Translations under genes and position numbers: made by a program
Part shown: piece by piece, positions 1 through 9,317 of the stretch
Layout: every line of letters starts with the position of its first letter
Numbering within the stretch: position 1 is the stretch's first letter
The notes under the pieces: model-generated
Told to the model about the DNA's origin: nothing
The model's input: the letters and a program-made list of their open reading frames with translations, nothing else
Database searches by the model: none
Assembly (NCBI RefSeq): GCF_003841505.1
Contig: NZ_REGA01000008.1
Span: 1 to 64,000 of the forward strand
Origin: Natrarchaeobius chitinivorans
GTDB lineage: Archaea > Halobacteriota > Halobacteria > Halobacteriales > Natrialbaceae
Direction of reading: 5' to 3'
Length of the DNA: 64,000 nt

Positions 1-122
1 GACAATCCCATCGAATGCAGACGCACCGCGAACACCCTGACGGGTGTCGGGGTGCGCTCGTTCTCCCAAACCTCATCACAATCCACGTCTAAGGTCTCTC
101 TGAGCAGGTTGGCGAGTTGCAT
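1..122 (-). CDS. IS6-family transposase, N-terminal part (runs off the window)
   Basis: Reading leftward from an ATG at 122, the frame is open to the window edge for about 40 residues. It contains EVWENERTPTPVRVFAVRLH, the kind of start seen in haloarchaeal IS6-type DDE transposases. The catalytic core lies outside the window. The end of the insertion sequence should fall between about 125 and 205, because a decayed kinase gene begins there. The family call rests on the N-terminus only and is from memory of the family. Confidence 0.6.
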   Translation of the reverse strand, partial: MQLANLLRETLDVDCDEVWENERTPTPVRVFAVRLHSMGL

Positions 123-204
123 TGGACACTTCTCGCCACCACCTGCTCGTTCCTCAAACTCTCATCTAGACAGTGCCGACTCCGCCATGTGAACAGTGAT
201 TGAG

Positions 205-556
205 ATTTCGAGCGGGTGCTCGAGGCGCTCTCGCTCCCGGGACCGGGCGACGAAGAGTGGAACCCGGTCGTAGACACGGCGACTACCATCCCGGAAACTG
301 CTCGTCGGGTCGACCGGCGGGATCACCGAGATTCTGGACTGGGAGAACGCCCACGTCACTCACGCGGGATACGCACTGCGCCCGCGCCGAAACGCGATTC
401 GTCGGGCTCTACGCCCGAACCGTGCCGCCCGCAGAGCGTATTGACCTCCGGCGGACCTTCCGAACGGCGTACGCTCGCCACGCGACGCTCGAGGAGGGGT
501 TCGATCGGCGGAGACGGCGGCAGTGTCGGAACGCGCTCGCCCGGCGGCGGCCGTGA
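205..556 (+). pseudogene. Aminoglycoside phosphotransferase (APH)-family kinase remnant, frameshifted
   Basis: Three plus-strand frames joined in order give a recognisable APH-type kinase C-terminal half. One frame carries LPGPGDEEWNPVV, the next the catalytic-loop motif HGDYHPGN, then another frame gives GITEILDWENAHVTHAGYAL, and the HGDYHPGN frame resumes with RAETRFVGLYARTVPP to a TGA at 554. At least two or three frameshifts are needed, so this is a dead gene. The N-lobe is missing where the IS end should lie, which suggests the IS truncated it. The TGA stop is the first codon of a TGATACGG repeat. Confidence 0.7.
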
Positions 557-637
557 TACGGTTTGCTGTACCGAGTACCACGCACCCGCGATCCAAGCGG
601 CGGGGGCGTCGGTACTGACGGATAGTAAACCGTATGA
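554..637. repeat. TGATACGG-family intergenic palindromic repeat, copy 1
   Basis: Begins TGATACGG-TTTGCTGTA and ends near TAGTAAACCGTATGA, which is an inverted copy of its start. The middle is GC-rich and partly self-complementary. It follows the APH pseudogene directly and supplies its stop codon. Confidence 0.7.
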
Positions 638-780
638 ATGCGGCAACCACGGCCGCACCGCTCGAGTTGGATCTCGGCGGTGCACCGCTCGAGTCGAGTT
701 CCGATGGCCGGACCCCTCGAGTCGAATCCCGCCGGCAAGTTGTCGGCGGATTTATCCGCCGTTTTGTGTAAGCGATATAC

Positions 781-1827
781 ATGAACGACGACGAAAACGG
801 AGACGGCGGTGGAACCGGGGACGGGTCCGATCGCGGCGGCTCCGTTCGAGACCGCCCCGACCGGGACGATGGGTCGGACGACGAATCGCGGATTCGCGTC
901 GATCCTTCAGCATCCGAACCGGAACACGGGCCGAACGGGGGCGGACGGTCGGCGTCGGAATCGCCGTCGGAACCATCGGGATCGTCGCCGAGGCTGACGG
1001 CCGGCGGCCCCGATCCGGGACCGAACGCCGTCAGAAACTGGAGCGCGCTCCTCGTGGCCCTCGCGGTGGTTTCGTTCGTCACGGCGGCCGCGACGGTCGC
1101 CACCCACGACGACCCCCTCCCCGTCGCCGGTGTGACGGTTCTCGGAGTGGCGTTTCTCGCCATCGCGTTCGTGGGGCGAGCACGCGCCCCGTGGCTGCTC
1201 GAGGGGCTCGATGCCGCCCGAATCGAACACCGACGATACGTCTGGTTCGCGACCGGACTGTTCGCGTTCGGGATCCTCGTCGGCGTCGCGCTGTTGCTCG
1301 CGGGCGTGAACTTGCTCGAGTTGCTCATGGAACTCCTCGAAGAGGGGCTGTTTCCCGAATTCGAGGACGAGGAGTTCGAACTGACGGCGACCTTTTTCAT
1401 CGTAAACAACAGCCAGCCGTTCGTGCTGTCGATCATCGGCGCGCTGTCACTCGGCGTGCTGACGGCGGTGATCATGCTCTTCAACGGTATTATCGTCGGC
1501 AACGTCGTCGCCGCCATCGTCGGCGTCACCGGGTTCGATTACGTCATCGTCGGGCTGGCACCTCACGGGATCTTCGAACTCGCCGCGCTGTTTATCGCCG
1601 CCGGCGTCGGCTTCCGTCTCCTCTATCGGCTCGCCGAGCGCGTTCTCGGACGGCGCGACACGTTCCTCGGCAAGCCCTACGTCCTCCGGACGCTCGCGTT
1701 CGTCGGCTTCGCCTGGCTCCTGCTCGTCCTCGCGGCGTTCGTCGAGGCCTACGTCACGCCGGAACTGCTCGAGATGCTGTTCGCCGAACGGCTCGAGGCG
1801 ATCGACGACGAAACGGGCATGCCGTAA
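781..1827 (+). CDS. SpoIIM-family (stage II sporulation protein M-like) membrane protein
   Basis: 348 residues. The first 75 or so are acidic and disordered, followed by about six hydrophobic segments. Family hallmarks are visible: FFIVNNSQP, LFNGIIVGNV and PHGIFELAALFIA. Bacterial SpoIIM acts in engulfment during sporulation; in archaea these proteins are of unknown function and probably are general integral membrane proteins. The ATG at 781 is the only start that precedes the acidic head. It stands alone, 42 bases ahead of thpR. Confidence 0.85.
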   Translation: MNDDENGDGGGTGDGSDRGGSVRDRPDRDDGSDDESRIRVDPSASEPEHGPNGGGRSASESPSEPSGSSPRLTAGGPDPGPNAVRNWSALLVALAVVSFVTAAATVATHDDPLPVAGVTVLGVAFLAIAFVGRARAPWLLEGLDAARIEHRRYVWFATGLFAFGILVGVALLLAGVNLLELLMELLEEGLFPEFEDEEFELTATFFIVNNSQPFVLSIIGALSLGVLTAVIMLFNGIIVGNVVAAIVGVTGFDYVIVGLAPHGIFELAALFIAAGVGFRLLYRLAERVLGRRDTFLGKPYVLRTLAFVGFAWLLLVLAAFVEAYVTPELLEMLFAERLEAIDDETGMP

Positions 1828-1869
1828 GTTTCCCAGTAGCTACTATATCGTTCCCGTTCGAGAACGAGT

Positions 1870-2427
1870 ATGCGACTGTTCGTCAGCGTCGATCTTCCCG
1901 ACGAGTTCGCACAACCGATCGCCGACCTCCAGGCCGAACTGTCTGACGCGAGCGGGCTGAACGTCACCGATCCCGAACAGGCACACGTCACGCTGACGTT
2001 CCTGGGAGAGGTCGACGAGGACCGACTGCCGACGCTCGCGGACGAACTCGCGGCCGCCGTCGACGACGCGGGCGTCGACCCGTTTCCCGTCCGCTACGGC
2101 GGCCTCGGCGTCTTCCCGGATCTCGAGTACATCAGCGTGGTCTGGCTCGGCGTCGAGGCCGGCGGCGGGCAACTGACCGAGCTACACGAGTCGATCGAAG
2201 ACCGAACGACTGCGATGGGGTTCGACCCCGAAGACCACGACTTTACGCCTCACGTGACGCTCGCGCGGATGGAACACGCCGGCGGAAAGGAACTGGTCCA
2301 GGAGTTCGTTCGCGACCGCGACCCGACGATCGGCGAGACGACGGTCGAAGCGGTTCGACTGACCGAGAGCACCCTCACCAGCGACGGCCCGGTGTACTCG
2401 ACCGTCGAACGGTTTCCCCTCGAGTGA
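1870..2427 (+). CDS. thpR: RNA 2',3'-cyclic 3'-phosphodiesterase (2H family)
   Basis: 185 residues, the usual size. Two HxTL catalytic motifs are present, HVTLTFLG near residue 40 and HVTLARM near residue 128, typical of the 2H phosphoesterase fold. These enzymes hydrolyse 2',3'-cyclic phosphate ends, for example during archaeal tRNA processing. A TATA-like CTATATCG at 1842-1849 lies about 25 bases before the ATG, so the message may have almost no leader. Confidence 0.92.
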   Translation: MRLFVSVDLPDEFAQPIADLQAELSDASGLNVTDPEQAHVTLTFLGEVDEDRLPTLADELAAAVDDAGVDPFPVRYGGLGVFPDLEYISVVWLGVEAGGGQLTELHESIEDRTTAMGFDPEDHDFTPHVTLARMEHAGGKELVQEFVRDRDPTIGETTVEAVRLTESTLTSDGPVYSTVERFPLE

Positions 2428-2516
2428 TACCGACTGCTGTAAGCCGACAGACGGTCACTGCGCCCTAATCGGGGTGCTCTGCGCTCGAGTCACGGGATGG
2501 CTTCCAATGGACAAGA

Positions 2517-2524
2517 TTTTAAGC
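2517..2524 (+). promoter_or_regulatory. TATA box for the rpl39e-rpl31e-eif6 operon
   Basis: TTTTAAGC centred about 29 bases before the L39e ATG, the spacing expected for a haloarchaeal promoter giving a nearly leaderless transcript. Confidence 0.6.
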
Positions 2525-2548
2525 CAGCGTGGGCTACCTGGGGCTACT

Positions 2549-2701
2549 ATGGGTAAGAAATCGAAGGGCAAGAAGAAGCGACTTGCCAAACTCGAGAACC
2601 AGAACAGCCGCGTGCCGGTCTGGGTGATGATGAAAACCGACATGAACGTCCAGCGAAACCCGAAGCGACGCAACTGGCGGCGCAACGACACTGACGAGTA
2701 A
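2549..2701 (+). CDS. rpl39e: 50S ribosomal protein L39e
   Basis: 50 residues, very basic, starting [18 protein letters not shown] and ending [14 protein letters not shown], the standard L39e sequence. It lines the peptide exit tunnel of the large subunit. A longer upstream frame exists, but family length and the TATA box place the start at this ATG. It is first in the L39e-L31e-aIF6 operon, which is a conserved archaeal order, with two bases to the next gene. Confidence 0.97.
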   Translation: MGKKSKGKKKRLAKLENQNSRVPVWVMMKTDMNVQRNPKRRNWRRNDTDE

Positions 2702-2703
2702 CG

Positions 2704-2982
2704 ATGAGCGCAACTGATTTCGAGGAACGCGTCGTCACCGTTCCGCTGCGCGACGTCAAGAAAGGACCGAACCACGAAGCCGCGGACTACGCGATGCGAC
2801 TCATCCGCGAACACCTCGCGAAACAGTTCGCGGTCGACGAGGACGCGATCCGTCTCGATCCGTCGATCAACGAGGAAGTCTGGTCGCAGGGCCGATCTAA
2901 CCCGCCGCGAAAGCTCCGCGTCCGTGCAGCTCGCTTCGACGAGGAAGGAGAGGCCGTCGTCGAAGCCGAGGTCGCCGAGTAA
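2704..2982 (+). CDS. rpl31e: 50S ribosomal protein L31e
   Basis: 92 residues with the L31e core [13 protein letters not shown] and a C-terminal segment [17 protein letters not shown]. It is an archaeal/eukaryal large-subunit protein near the exit tunnel. The gene lies two bases from rpl39e and two from eif6, so the three are surely co-transcribed. Confidence 0.97.
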   Translation: MSATDFEERVVTVPLRDVKKGPNHEAADYAMRLIREHLAKQFAVDEDAIRLDPSINEEVWSQGRSNPPRKLRVRAARFDEEGEAVVEAEVAE

Positions 2983-2984
2983 AC

Positions 2985-3650
2985 TTGCAGCGTCTCGCCT
3001 TCGCCGGATCGGCGTACGTCGGCGTGTTCGCCCGTGCGACCGACTCGTGCGTGCTCGTTCGCCAGGACGTCGACGACGACGTCGTCACCGCACTCTCCGA
3101 GGAACTCGAGGTGCCCGCGTTACCGACGACCGTCGGCGGCTCCTCGACGGTCGGCGCGTTAGCGACGGGTAACGAGAACGGACTCCTCGTGAGTTCGCGC
3201 GCACTCGAGTACGAACGCGAACGGCTCACCGAGGAACTCGACGTCCCGGTCGCAGAACTCCCGGGCAACATCAACGCCGCCGGTAACGTCGTCCTCGCGA
3301 ACGACTACGGCGCGTACGTCCACCCCGACCTCCCACGGAACGCGATCCAGATCGTCAAGGACACCCTCGAGGTTCCCGTCGAACGCGGCGACCTCGCGGG
3401 GGTGCGGACCGTCGGGACCGCGGCCGTCGCGACGAATTCGGGCGTGCTCTGTCATCCGAAGGCGACCGACGAGGAACTGGACTTCCTCGAGGAGGCACTC
3501 GACGTCAGAGCCGACGTGGGCACCGTCAACTACGGCGCGCCGCTCGTGGGCTCGGGCCTCGTCGCCAACGAGTCCGGCTACGTCGTCGGCGAAGACACCA
3601 CCGGACCGGAACTGGGCCGGATCGAGGACGCGCTCGGATATCTCGAGTAG
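2985..3650 (+). CDS. eif6: Translation initiation factor aIF-6
   Basis: 221 residues, the normal length for the five-fold pentein repeat protein aIF6, which binds the 50S subunit and prevents premature joining with 30S. Typical segments include [20 protein letters not shown] and [15 protein letters not shown]. The start is a TTG two bases after the rpl31e stop; no ATG or GTG fits better. It ends the operon. Confidence 0.95.
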   Translation: MQRLAFAGSAYVGVFARATDSCVLVRQDVDDDVVTALSEELEVPALPTTVGGSSTVGALATGNENGLLVSSRALEYERERLTEELDVPVAELPGNINAAGNVVLANDYGAYVHPDLPRNAIQIVKDTLEVPVERGDLAGVRTVGTAAVATNSGVLCHPKATDEELDFLEEALDVRADVGTVNYGAPLVGSGLVANESGYVVGEDTTGPELGRIEDALGYLE

Positions 3651-3791
3651 CGGTTCGGCGATCCGGCGGACGCCTTTTCCACGACCGTTCGCACTTGTTA
3701 CGAACGGGCTGTCCCCGCCGCAGGGGTTACTCAAAACCGATTTTGAGCCTACGGGAGGGCTAACTACGCCGTCCGCGAAGACCTAGTCGCA

Positions 3792-4592
3792 ATGGCAGTA
3801 CTCCCCGCATTTCGAGACGGCTGGACAGTCCTCCGGGAAAATCCCGTGATACTCCTCGCCGGGTTGCTCTTTGCGACCGTCAGCCAGTTGGGTACAGCGG
3901 TAGAACTCATCAACCCGTGGGTCGCCATCGGCGTCAGCGTCGTCGGATTTCTGCTCGCGCCGTTTTTCCTCGGCGGCATCATCGGGATGGCTCTCGAGGC
4001 GTTAGAGGAGTCGGCGACGACGCTCGGCCAACTCGCAGCGTCCGGAAAGGCGTTTTACCTCTCGTTGCTCGGCGCGTCGGTTCTCTTCGGTGCGCTGATG
4101 TTCGCCATCGCCTTCGGCGGCGTGCTGATCGCGTTTTTCGGCATCGCAGCCGGCATCGGACTCGCGGGAGCGGAGGGCGGCGCGCTGGCGGTGCTGGGCG
4201 TCGGCGTCGGTATGCTGCTCGTCCTCGGCATGTTCCTGCTCGTCTTCGTCCTCTTTCTGTTCCTCCAGTTTTACAGCACGGCGATCGTCGTCGAAAACGA
4301 GCGAGCGTTCGGCTCGTTCTCCCGGAGCATCGACGTCGTTCGGTCGAACCTCGCGAGCGTCGTCGGCTACTCGCTTCTGTGGATCGGAATCAGCATCGTC
4401 GTGTTCACGCCGATCGTTGGACTCGAGTTCGCGTTAGTCGAACCCGGACTCGTCGACGGCGTCGACCAGACGCTCGCGCACGCGATCACGATTCTCGTCG
4501 CCGTCGTCGTCACCGGTCTGCTCTACTCGTATCTCTACTCCGTACACACGGCCTACTACACGCGACTGATTCCGGATCGGGTGGCGAGCTAA
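3792..4592 (+). CDS. Multi-pass membrane protein of unknown function
   Basis: 266 residues with about five or six hydrophobic segments, several rich in Gly and Ala, for example LAVLGVGVGMLLVLGMFLLVFVL. A short segment, ENERAFGSFSRSIDVVRSN, resembles a motif seen in many haloarchaeal and bacterial proteins of this shape, in which an amphipathic stretch sits between membrane helices. No catalytic motif was seen. A perfect 7-bp stem-loop (3730-3747) precedes it. The last 30 or so bases of the gene, with the stop, are copied twice downstream. Confidence 0.8.
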   Translation: MAVLPAFRDGWTVLRENPVILLAGLLFATVSQLGTAVELINPWVAIGVSVVGFLLAPFFLGGIIGMALEALEESATTLGQLAASGKAFYLSLLGASVLFGALMFAIAFGGVLIAFFGIAAGIGLAGAEGGALAVLGVGVGMLLVLGMFLLVFVLFLFLQFYSTAIVVENERAFGSFSRSIDVVRSNLASVVGYSLLWIGISIVVFTPIVGLEFALVEPGLVDGVDQTLAHAITILVAVVVTGLLYSYLYSVHTAYYTRLIPDRVAS

Positions 4593-4663
4593 CGGCGATC
4601 GGTGCAGACGGGATGCGAGCTAACGGCGATCGATGCGGATCGGGTGGCGAACTGACGGAGCGG
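4574..4663. repeat. Tail duplication: 3' end of the membrane-protein gene in three tandem copies
   Basis: The segment GGATCGGGTGGCGAGCTAAC (stop included) plus about 12 bases recurs as 4574-4605, 4610-4636 and 4637-4663. The first copy is the real gene end. The later copies are diverged and noncoding. Confidence 0.8.
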
Positions 4664-4670
4664 TCGCCCG

Positions 4671-4982
4671 CTACCGTCGTTCGAAGCGATGCAAGACGAC
4701 CTCGTTGTCGTCGTCCCACTCGAAATTTTCGTGGGCGCGCTCGAGCAGCCGTCTGTAGGCCTCGAGGTCGGCCATCCCTTCCGCCCGCGCGTCCTCGTCG
4801 GTCAGATCGCCAAGCGTGCGCTCGGTCACGGACGTCACTTCGAAGCGTTCGCCGTCGATATCGAACGTGTCTCCTTCCGATGCGTACTGGTGGCCGCGGT
4901 GGATCTGCGTGACGTCACCGTGGAGGACGCCCTCGCGCATCCGACCGCTCGGTAGCAGTTCGGTGGGATCGATGTCGCCCAT
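4671..4982 (-). CDS. ASCH-domain protein
   Basis: 103 residues from the ATG at 4982; a GTG at 4988 would add two. The order of segments fits the ASCH fold: SGRMREGVLHG, then HQYASEGDTFDIDGERFEV, then the Leu-Asp-rich LGDLTDEDARAEGMADLEAY. ASCH domains are beta-barrel RNA-binding modules linked to translation and RNA modification. It lies opposite to the surrounding translation genes and converges on the membrane-protein gene. Confidence 0.8.
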   Translation of the reverse strand: MGDIDPTELLPSGRMREGVLHGDVTQIHRGHQYASEGDTFDIDGERFEVTSVTERTLGDLTDEDARAEGMADLEAYRRLLERAHENFEWDDDNEVVLHRFERR

Positions 4983-5103
4983 ACGCACCCGTCACCGGCG
5001 ACGAGCAAAACGGTTTGCCAGCACTCGAGCGGCGGGCCGGGCTCGCGTCGATCGCCTCCGATGGAAGGGAAGATTCTTCCGACTGCCCGCCGGAGTGAAA
5101 GCC

Positions 5104-5280
5104 ATGAGTCAATATACGGTCACCGGTCGGTTCAAGAACCGCGACGGCTTCGCCGAGTTCGAGACGACGATCGACGCCGAAAACGAGAACGTCGCCCGCG
5201 AGCACACGCTCTCCCAGCTCGGGAGCCAGCACGGTCTCAAACGAACCCAGATCGAACTCGAGGAGGTCGAGCAGCGATGA
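5104..5280 (+). CDS. rplX: 50S ribosomal protein LX (L18Ae)
   Basis: 58 residues, MSQYTVTGRFKNRDGFAEFE to IELEEVEQR, matching archaeal LX. It is a short archaeal counterpart of eukaryotic L20/L18a. Longer upstream reading is noise. Its TGA overlaps the ATG of pfdA (ATGA), so the two are translationally coupled. The LX-prefoldin-FtsY order is conserved in archaea. Confidence 0.95.
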   Translation: MSQYTVTGRFKNRDGFAEFETTIDAENENVAREHTLSQLGSQHGLKRTQIELEEVEQR

Positions 5281-5729
5281 GCCAACAGCAACTCCAGCAG
5301 CTGTCCCAGGAACTCCAGGAGATTCAAGAGCAGATCCAGGTTCTACAGAACAACGTCGAATCGGTTCAAAGCGAGAAGAGCGAAGCGGACGAGGCCATCG
5401 ACGCACTCGAGACCCTCGAAACCGGTTCGACAGTCCAGGTACCGCTCGGTGGCGGGGCATACCTCCGTGCGACGATCGAAGATATCGACGAGGCGATCGT
5501 CGAGATCGGTTCGGACTATGCAGCCGAGTTCGAACAGGACGGTGCCGTCGACGCCCTCGAGAACAAGAAAGATCACCTCGACGAGCAGATCAGCGAACTC
5601 AACGAGCAGATCGCCGAACTCGAGTCCGAGAGCAGCGAACTCGAACAGCAGGCCCAGCAGCTCCAACAGCAGGCGATGCAACAGCAGATGCAGCAGATGG
5701 GAGGTCAGGGACCAGGTCCCGACGAGTAA
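5277..5729 (+). CDS. pfdA: Prefoldin subunit alpha
   Basis: 150 residues. Two long coiled coils, roughly residues 1-45 and 95-145, flank a central beta segment with STVQVPLGGGAYLRATIED, as expected for the alpha subunit of the archaeal hexameric chaperone. The C-terminus is unusually rich in Gln and Met (QQQAMQQQMQQMGGQ). It overlaps rplX by four bases and is followed 14 bases later by ftsY. Confidence 0.96.
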   Translation: MSQQQLQQLSQELQEIQEQIQVLQNNVESVQSEKSEADEAIDALETLETGSTVQVPLGGGAYLRATIEDIDEAIVEIGSDYAAEFEQDGAVDALENKKDHLDEQISELNEQIAELESESSELEQQAQQLQQQAMQQQMQQMGGQGPGPDE

Positions 5730-5743
5730 CGTAGGAGCCGCCC

Positions 5744-7105
5744 ATGTTCGACAACCTGAAGGAGAAACTCGGGAGCTTCCGCAAGGACGCCGAAGAAGCG
5801 GCCGAAGAGAACGTCGAAGCGGTCGAGGACGCGGAACTCGACGACGAGGACGACATCGACGCGGACGGCGCGGAACTCGACGATGCGGACGACGCCGACG
5901 CTCCCTCGGACGAAGTACCCGCCGAAACGGAGGGGAGAGCAACGGAACCGTCGGGTGCGGATTCTGCCGCGGCGGATCCGTCCCCCTCCGATTCCGAGGG
6001 GACAGCCGTCCTCGAGGAGGAGTTCGAGCCACGCGAGACGGCTGAAACGGCTCTCGAGGAGAACGCGGAGAATCTCGGGGAGAAGGCAGGTTCGGACGCA
6101 ACTGACGGGATCGAGACGGACGACGCGGGGACGACCGGCGGGCCAGACGCAGCCGAAGGGTCCAACGCAGCCGAAGACCAGCAAGAGGCGGCGGACGACG
6201 ATAACGGCTCGACCGGCTTCGGCCGCAAGGCGAAGTCCCTCGTCAAAGGCAAGTTCGTCATCGAGGAGGACGACCTCGAGGGACCGTTGCAGGAACTCGA
6301 ACTGGCGTTGCTCTCGAGCGACGTCGAGATGGGCGTCGCCGAGGAGATCCTCGACAACATCCGGGAGGAGCTGATCGGCGAGACGCGGACGTTTACGACC
6401 TCGACTGGTGCCGTCGTCGAGGAGGCGCTGCGGGACGCGATCTACGACGTGATCAGCGTCGGGCAGTTCGACTTCGACGAGCGGATCGCCGTCGAGGACA
6501 AGCCCGTCACGATCGTCTTCACCGGCGTCAACGGCGTCGGAAAGACGACTTCGATCGCCAAACTCAGCCGGTACTTCGAGGAACGAGGCTACTCGACCGT
6601 GATGGCAAACGGCGACACCTACCGCGCGGGGGCCAACGAACAGATCCAGGAGCACGCCGACGCGCTCGGGACGAAGCTCATCAGCCACGAACAGGGCGGT
6701 GACCCGGCGGCGGTGCTGTACGACGCCGTCGAGTACGCCGAGGCCAACGACGTCGACGTCGTGCTCGGCGACACCGCGGGCCGGCTCCACACCGACGAGG
6801 GGCTGATGGATCAACTCGAGAAGATCGACCGCGTCGTCGGTCCCGATATGACGCTGTTCGTCGACGAAGCGGTCGCCGGACAGGACGCGGTCAACCGCGC
6901 CCGCGAGTTCGACGACGCCGCCGAGATCGACGGCGCGATCCTCACGAAGGCAGACGCCGACTCGAACGGCGGCGCGGCGATTTCGGTCGCCCACGTCACC
7001 GGAAAACCGATCCTCTTTCTCGGCGTCGGGCAGGGGTACGACCACCTCGAGCGCTTCGACCCCGACGAGATGGTCGATCGCCTGCTCGAGGACGACGCGT
7101 CCTGA
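5744..7105 (+). CDS. ftsY: Signal recognition particle receptor FtsY
   Basis: 453 residues. A very acidic, low-complexity head of about 155 residues precedes the four-helix N domain and the GTPase G domain. Visible motifs are the P-loop GVNGVGKTTSIAKL, DTYRAGANEQ, DTAGR and TKADADSNGGAA. FtsY receives ribosome-SRP complexes at the membrane for co-translational insertion. The acidic head is longer than in many archaea and replaces any membrane helix. It is the last gene of the rplX-pfdA-ftsY run. Confidence 0.97.
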   Translation: MFDNLKEKLGSFRKDAEEAAEENVEAVEDAELDDEDDIDADGAELDDADDADAPSDEVPAETEGRATEPSGADSAAADPSPSDSEGTAVLEEEFEPRETAETALEENAENLGEKAGSDATDGIETDDAGTTGGPDAAEGSNAAEDQQEAADDDNGSTGFGRKAKSLVKGKFVIEEDDLEGPLQELELALLSSDVEMGVAEEILDNIREELIGETRTFTTSTGAVVEEALRDAIYDVISVGQFDFDERIAVEDKPVTIVFTGVNGVGKTTSIAKLSRYFEERGYSTVMANGDTYRAGANEQIQEHADALGTKLISHEQGGDPAAVLYDAVEYAEANDVDVVLGDTAGRLHTDEGLMDQLEKIDRVVGPDMTLFVDEAVAGQDAVNRAREFDDAAEIDGAILTKADADSNGGAAISVAHVTGKPILFLGVGQGYDHLERFDPDEMVDRLLEDDAS

Positions 7106-7616
7106 GGCGGTCTACTGTCAGACGGAGCGTCGAAGATCTGTACCGGTGATCGCCCGGACGAGGTCGGTGATCACCGGGAAAACGCGACACCAATCCGCAT
7201 CAGTCGTTGCCTGGCAGATGAGGCCGCGATCTCACCGGGATATCGACAGCAACCGCCCGATCCGTCTGGCGAGCAGGTGTGGGATGACGTGCAGTGGCTA
7301 CGATATCTCCCGGCCCCGGTTGTGAGGGAATAGCATAGAAACCCCCGCCGGAGAAGTTTGCCGGTACCGGTGACGTCCTCGAGAGGCCCGAAACCGAAAC
7401 CGGATCGTTCGATACTCTCGAGCGGGTTTCACGCGAATCGAAAATCGAGAGCTGATTTTTCGAGGTAATATTCTCCGCATAGGGCGACCGACGTCAGCTT
7501 TCGCCACATTACGGAGAGGTATACTTCGGGGGGATTATTACCCGCTAAACGATGGGATCTGAAGAGATCGGAACGACCGCCTTGCAGAACAGTCACGCCG
7601 GCAGGCGGTGGGACGA
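7106..7616. other. 511-bp intergenic region between ftsY and the siroheme reductase
   Basis: No credible gene was seen. It holds a small inverted pair (GGTGATCGCC and GGTGATCACC near 7145-7180). At 7259-7306 it has a 48-bp block that recurs at 42178-42225. The 120 bases before the reductase are AT-richer and should contain its promoter. Confidence 0.6.
7259..7306. repeat. Dispersed 48-bp repeat, copy A
   Basis: Matches 42178-42225 at 37 of 48 positions with no gaps, including an identical TGACGTGCAGTGG core. Both copies are intergenic. Confidence 0.6.
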
Positions 7617-9317
7617 ATGAACACGACCGAACGATACAAACAGGAGAAACACCCCCTCGACGTACTCGAGGACGTCTACGAGTACGCCGAGGACGGCCTC
7701 ACGTTCGAGGAAATCGAAGACCGCGCCGGCGACGGCGAGTGGGAGCGCCTGAAGTGGGCCGGCATGTACGCCCAGAAGCAGGAGGGTTACTTCATGATCC
7801 GGACGAAAGTCCCCGGCGGGAAACTCACGCCCGAGCAGGCCGAAGTGATCGGCGAGGTAACCGACGACCTCGCGGTCGCACCCGAGGAGTACGGCGGCGA
7901 GGAGCAAAACGAACTCTGGGGCGACGCCTACCTTGACATCACGACCCGCCAGGACATCCAGAAACACTGGATTCGTATCGAGGACGTCCCCGAGATGTGG
8001 GACCGGTACGACGAGGTCGGACTGACGACGGTCCAGGGCTGTGGCGACTCCGCCCGGAACGTACTCGGCTGTCCCGCCGCCGGGATCAGCGACCACGAGT
8101 GTTTCAACGCCCAGCCGGTCGTCGACGCCGTCTCCGATTACTTCACCGGCAACCGCGAGTACGCCAACCTCCCGCGGAAGTTCAAGCTCACGATCACGGG
8201 TTGTGCCCACGACTGCGCGCAGTCCCAGATCAACGACGTCGGCCTGGTGCCGGCGAAAAAAGAACTCGAGGGCGAACACTATTACGGCTTTCACGCCCGC
8301 GTCGGCGGCGGCCTCTCGGACGGGCCACGGATGGCCTCGGAACTCGACGTCTTCATCCCGCCGGAAGACGTCGTCGAGTTCGTCCGCGCCGTCGCCCAGA
8401 CGTTCAAAGAACTCGGCGACCGCAACAACCGCGGCGTCTGCCGGATGCGCTATCTCGTCGAGCAGCTTGGCCCCGAGACGTTCGAGGAGGCAGTGCGCGA
8501 CCGCTGCACCGTCGATCTTCCGACCGGCGGCGAGAACCTGACCGTCGGCTACCAGGGCGACCACGTCGGCGTCCACGACCAGAAACAGGACGGCCTCACA
8601 TACGTCGGCTTCAACGTCATCGCCGGCCGGATGGGCGGCGACGAGTTCGCCCAGGCGGCCCGCGCCGCGAAGAAGTACGGCACCGAGGACGCCTCGGTCC
8701 GCCTCGCGACCGACCAGAACTTCCTCATCACGCACGTCCCCGAGGAGAACGTCGACGAGCTCCTCGCCGAGCCGTTCGCCCGGGAGTACCAGCCGGATCC
8801 CGGCCCGTTCTCCCGCGGGGCCGTCGGCTGTACGGGCAACGAATTCTGTAACTACGCCATCATCGAGACGAAAAAGCGTACCAAGCGCTGGGCGCGCGAA
8901 CTCGACGAACGGATCGACGTTCCGGACGACATCGAGGCCATTCGCATGCACATGTCCGGCTGTTCGGCGTCGTGCGCACAGCCACAGATCGCGGACATCG
9001 GCTTTCGCGGCGAGACCGTCAAACTCGAGGACGAAGACAGCCCGAACGACGAGGGCGACAACATCGTCGAGGGGATGGACTTCGGCCTCGGCGGCTCGCT
9101 CGGCGCGGACAACGAGTTCTTAGACTGGGTCGAGAGCGCCGTCCCCGCCCACGCCGTGATCCCGGCGCTCGAGCAGCTGTTCGACGCCTACGCGGACGAT
9201 CGGCGCGACGACGAGGCGTTCTACGCCTGGTGTCGCCGCGTCGACAACGAGCGGCTCCGAACGATCATGCAGGGGGCGAACGCCCCGGTCGCCGGAGGTG
9301 TCGCGCATGGGGACTGA
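7617..9317 (+). CDS. Siroheme nitrite/sulfite reductase
   Basis: 566 residues from the ATG at 7617; a GTG nine bases earlier is less likely. The protein shows the internal duplication of the family. The functional half carries C-X5-C (GCTGNEFC, residues 405-411) and C-X3-C (GCSASC, residues 449-453), the four ligands of the [4Fe-4S]-siroheme centre. The N-terminal half keeps GCAHDCAQSQIND. The reaction is six-electron reduction of nitrite to ammonia or sulfite to sulfide; sequence alone does not settle which. The downstream gene overlaps by 11 bases and should be its electron-delivery partner. Confidence 0.88.
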   Translation: MNTTERYKQEKHPLDVLEDVYEYAEDGLTFEEIEDRAGDGEWERLKWAGMYAQKQEGYFMIRTKVPGGKLTPEQAEVIGEVTDDLAVAPEEYGGEEQNELWGDAYLDITTRQDIQKHWIRIEDVPEMWDRYDEVGLTTVQGCGDSARNVLGCPAAGISDHECFNAQPVVDAVSDYFTGNREYANLPRKFKLTITGCAHDCAQSQINDVGLVPAKKELEGEHYYGFHARVGGGLSDGPRMASELDVFIPPEDVVEFVRAVAQTFKELGDRNNRGVCRMRYLVEQLGPETFEEAVRDRCTVDLPTGGENLTVGYQGDHVGVHDQKQDGLTYVGFNVIAGRMGGDEFAQAARAAKKYGTEDASVRLATDQNFLITHVPEENVDELLAEPFAREYQPDPGPFSRGAVGCTGNEFCNYAIIETKKRTKRWARELDERIDVPDDIEAIRMHMSGCSASCAQPQIADIGFRGETVKLEDEDSPNDEGDNIVEGMDFGLGGSLGADNEFLDWVESAVPAHAVIPALEQLFDAYADDRRDDEAFYAWCRRVDNERLRTIMQGANAPVAGGVAHGD

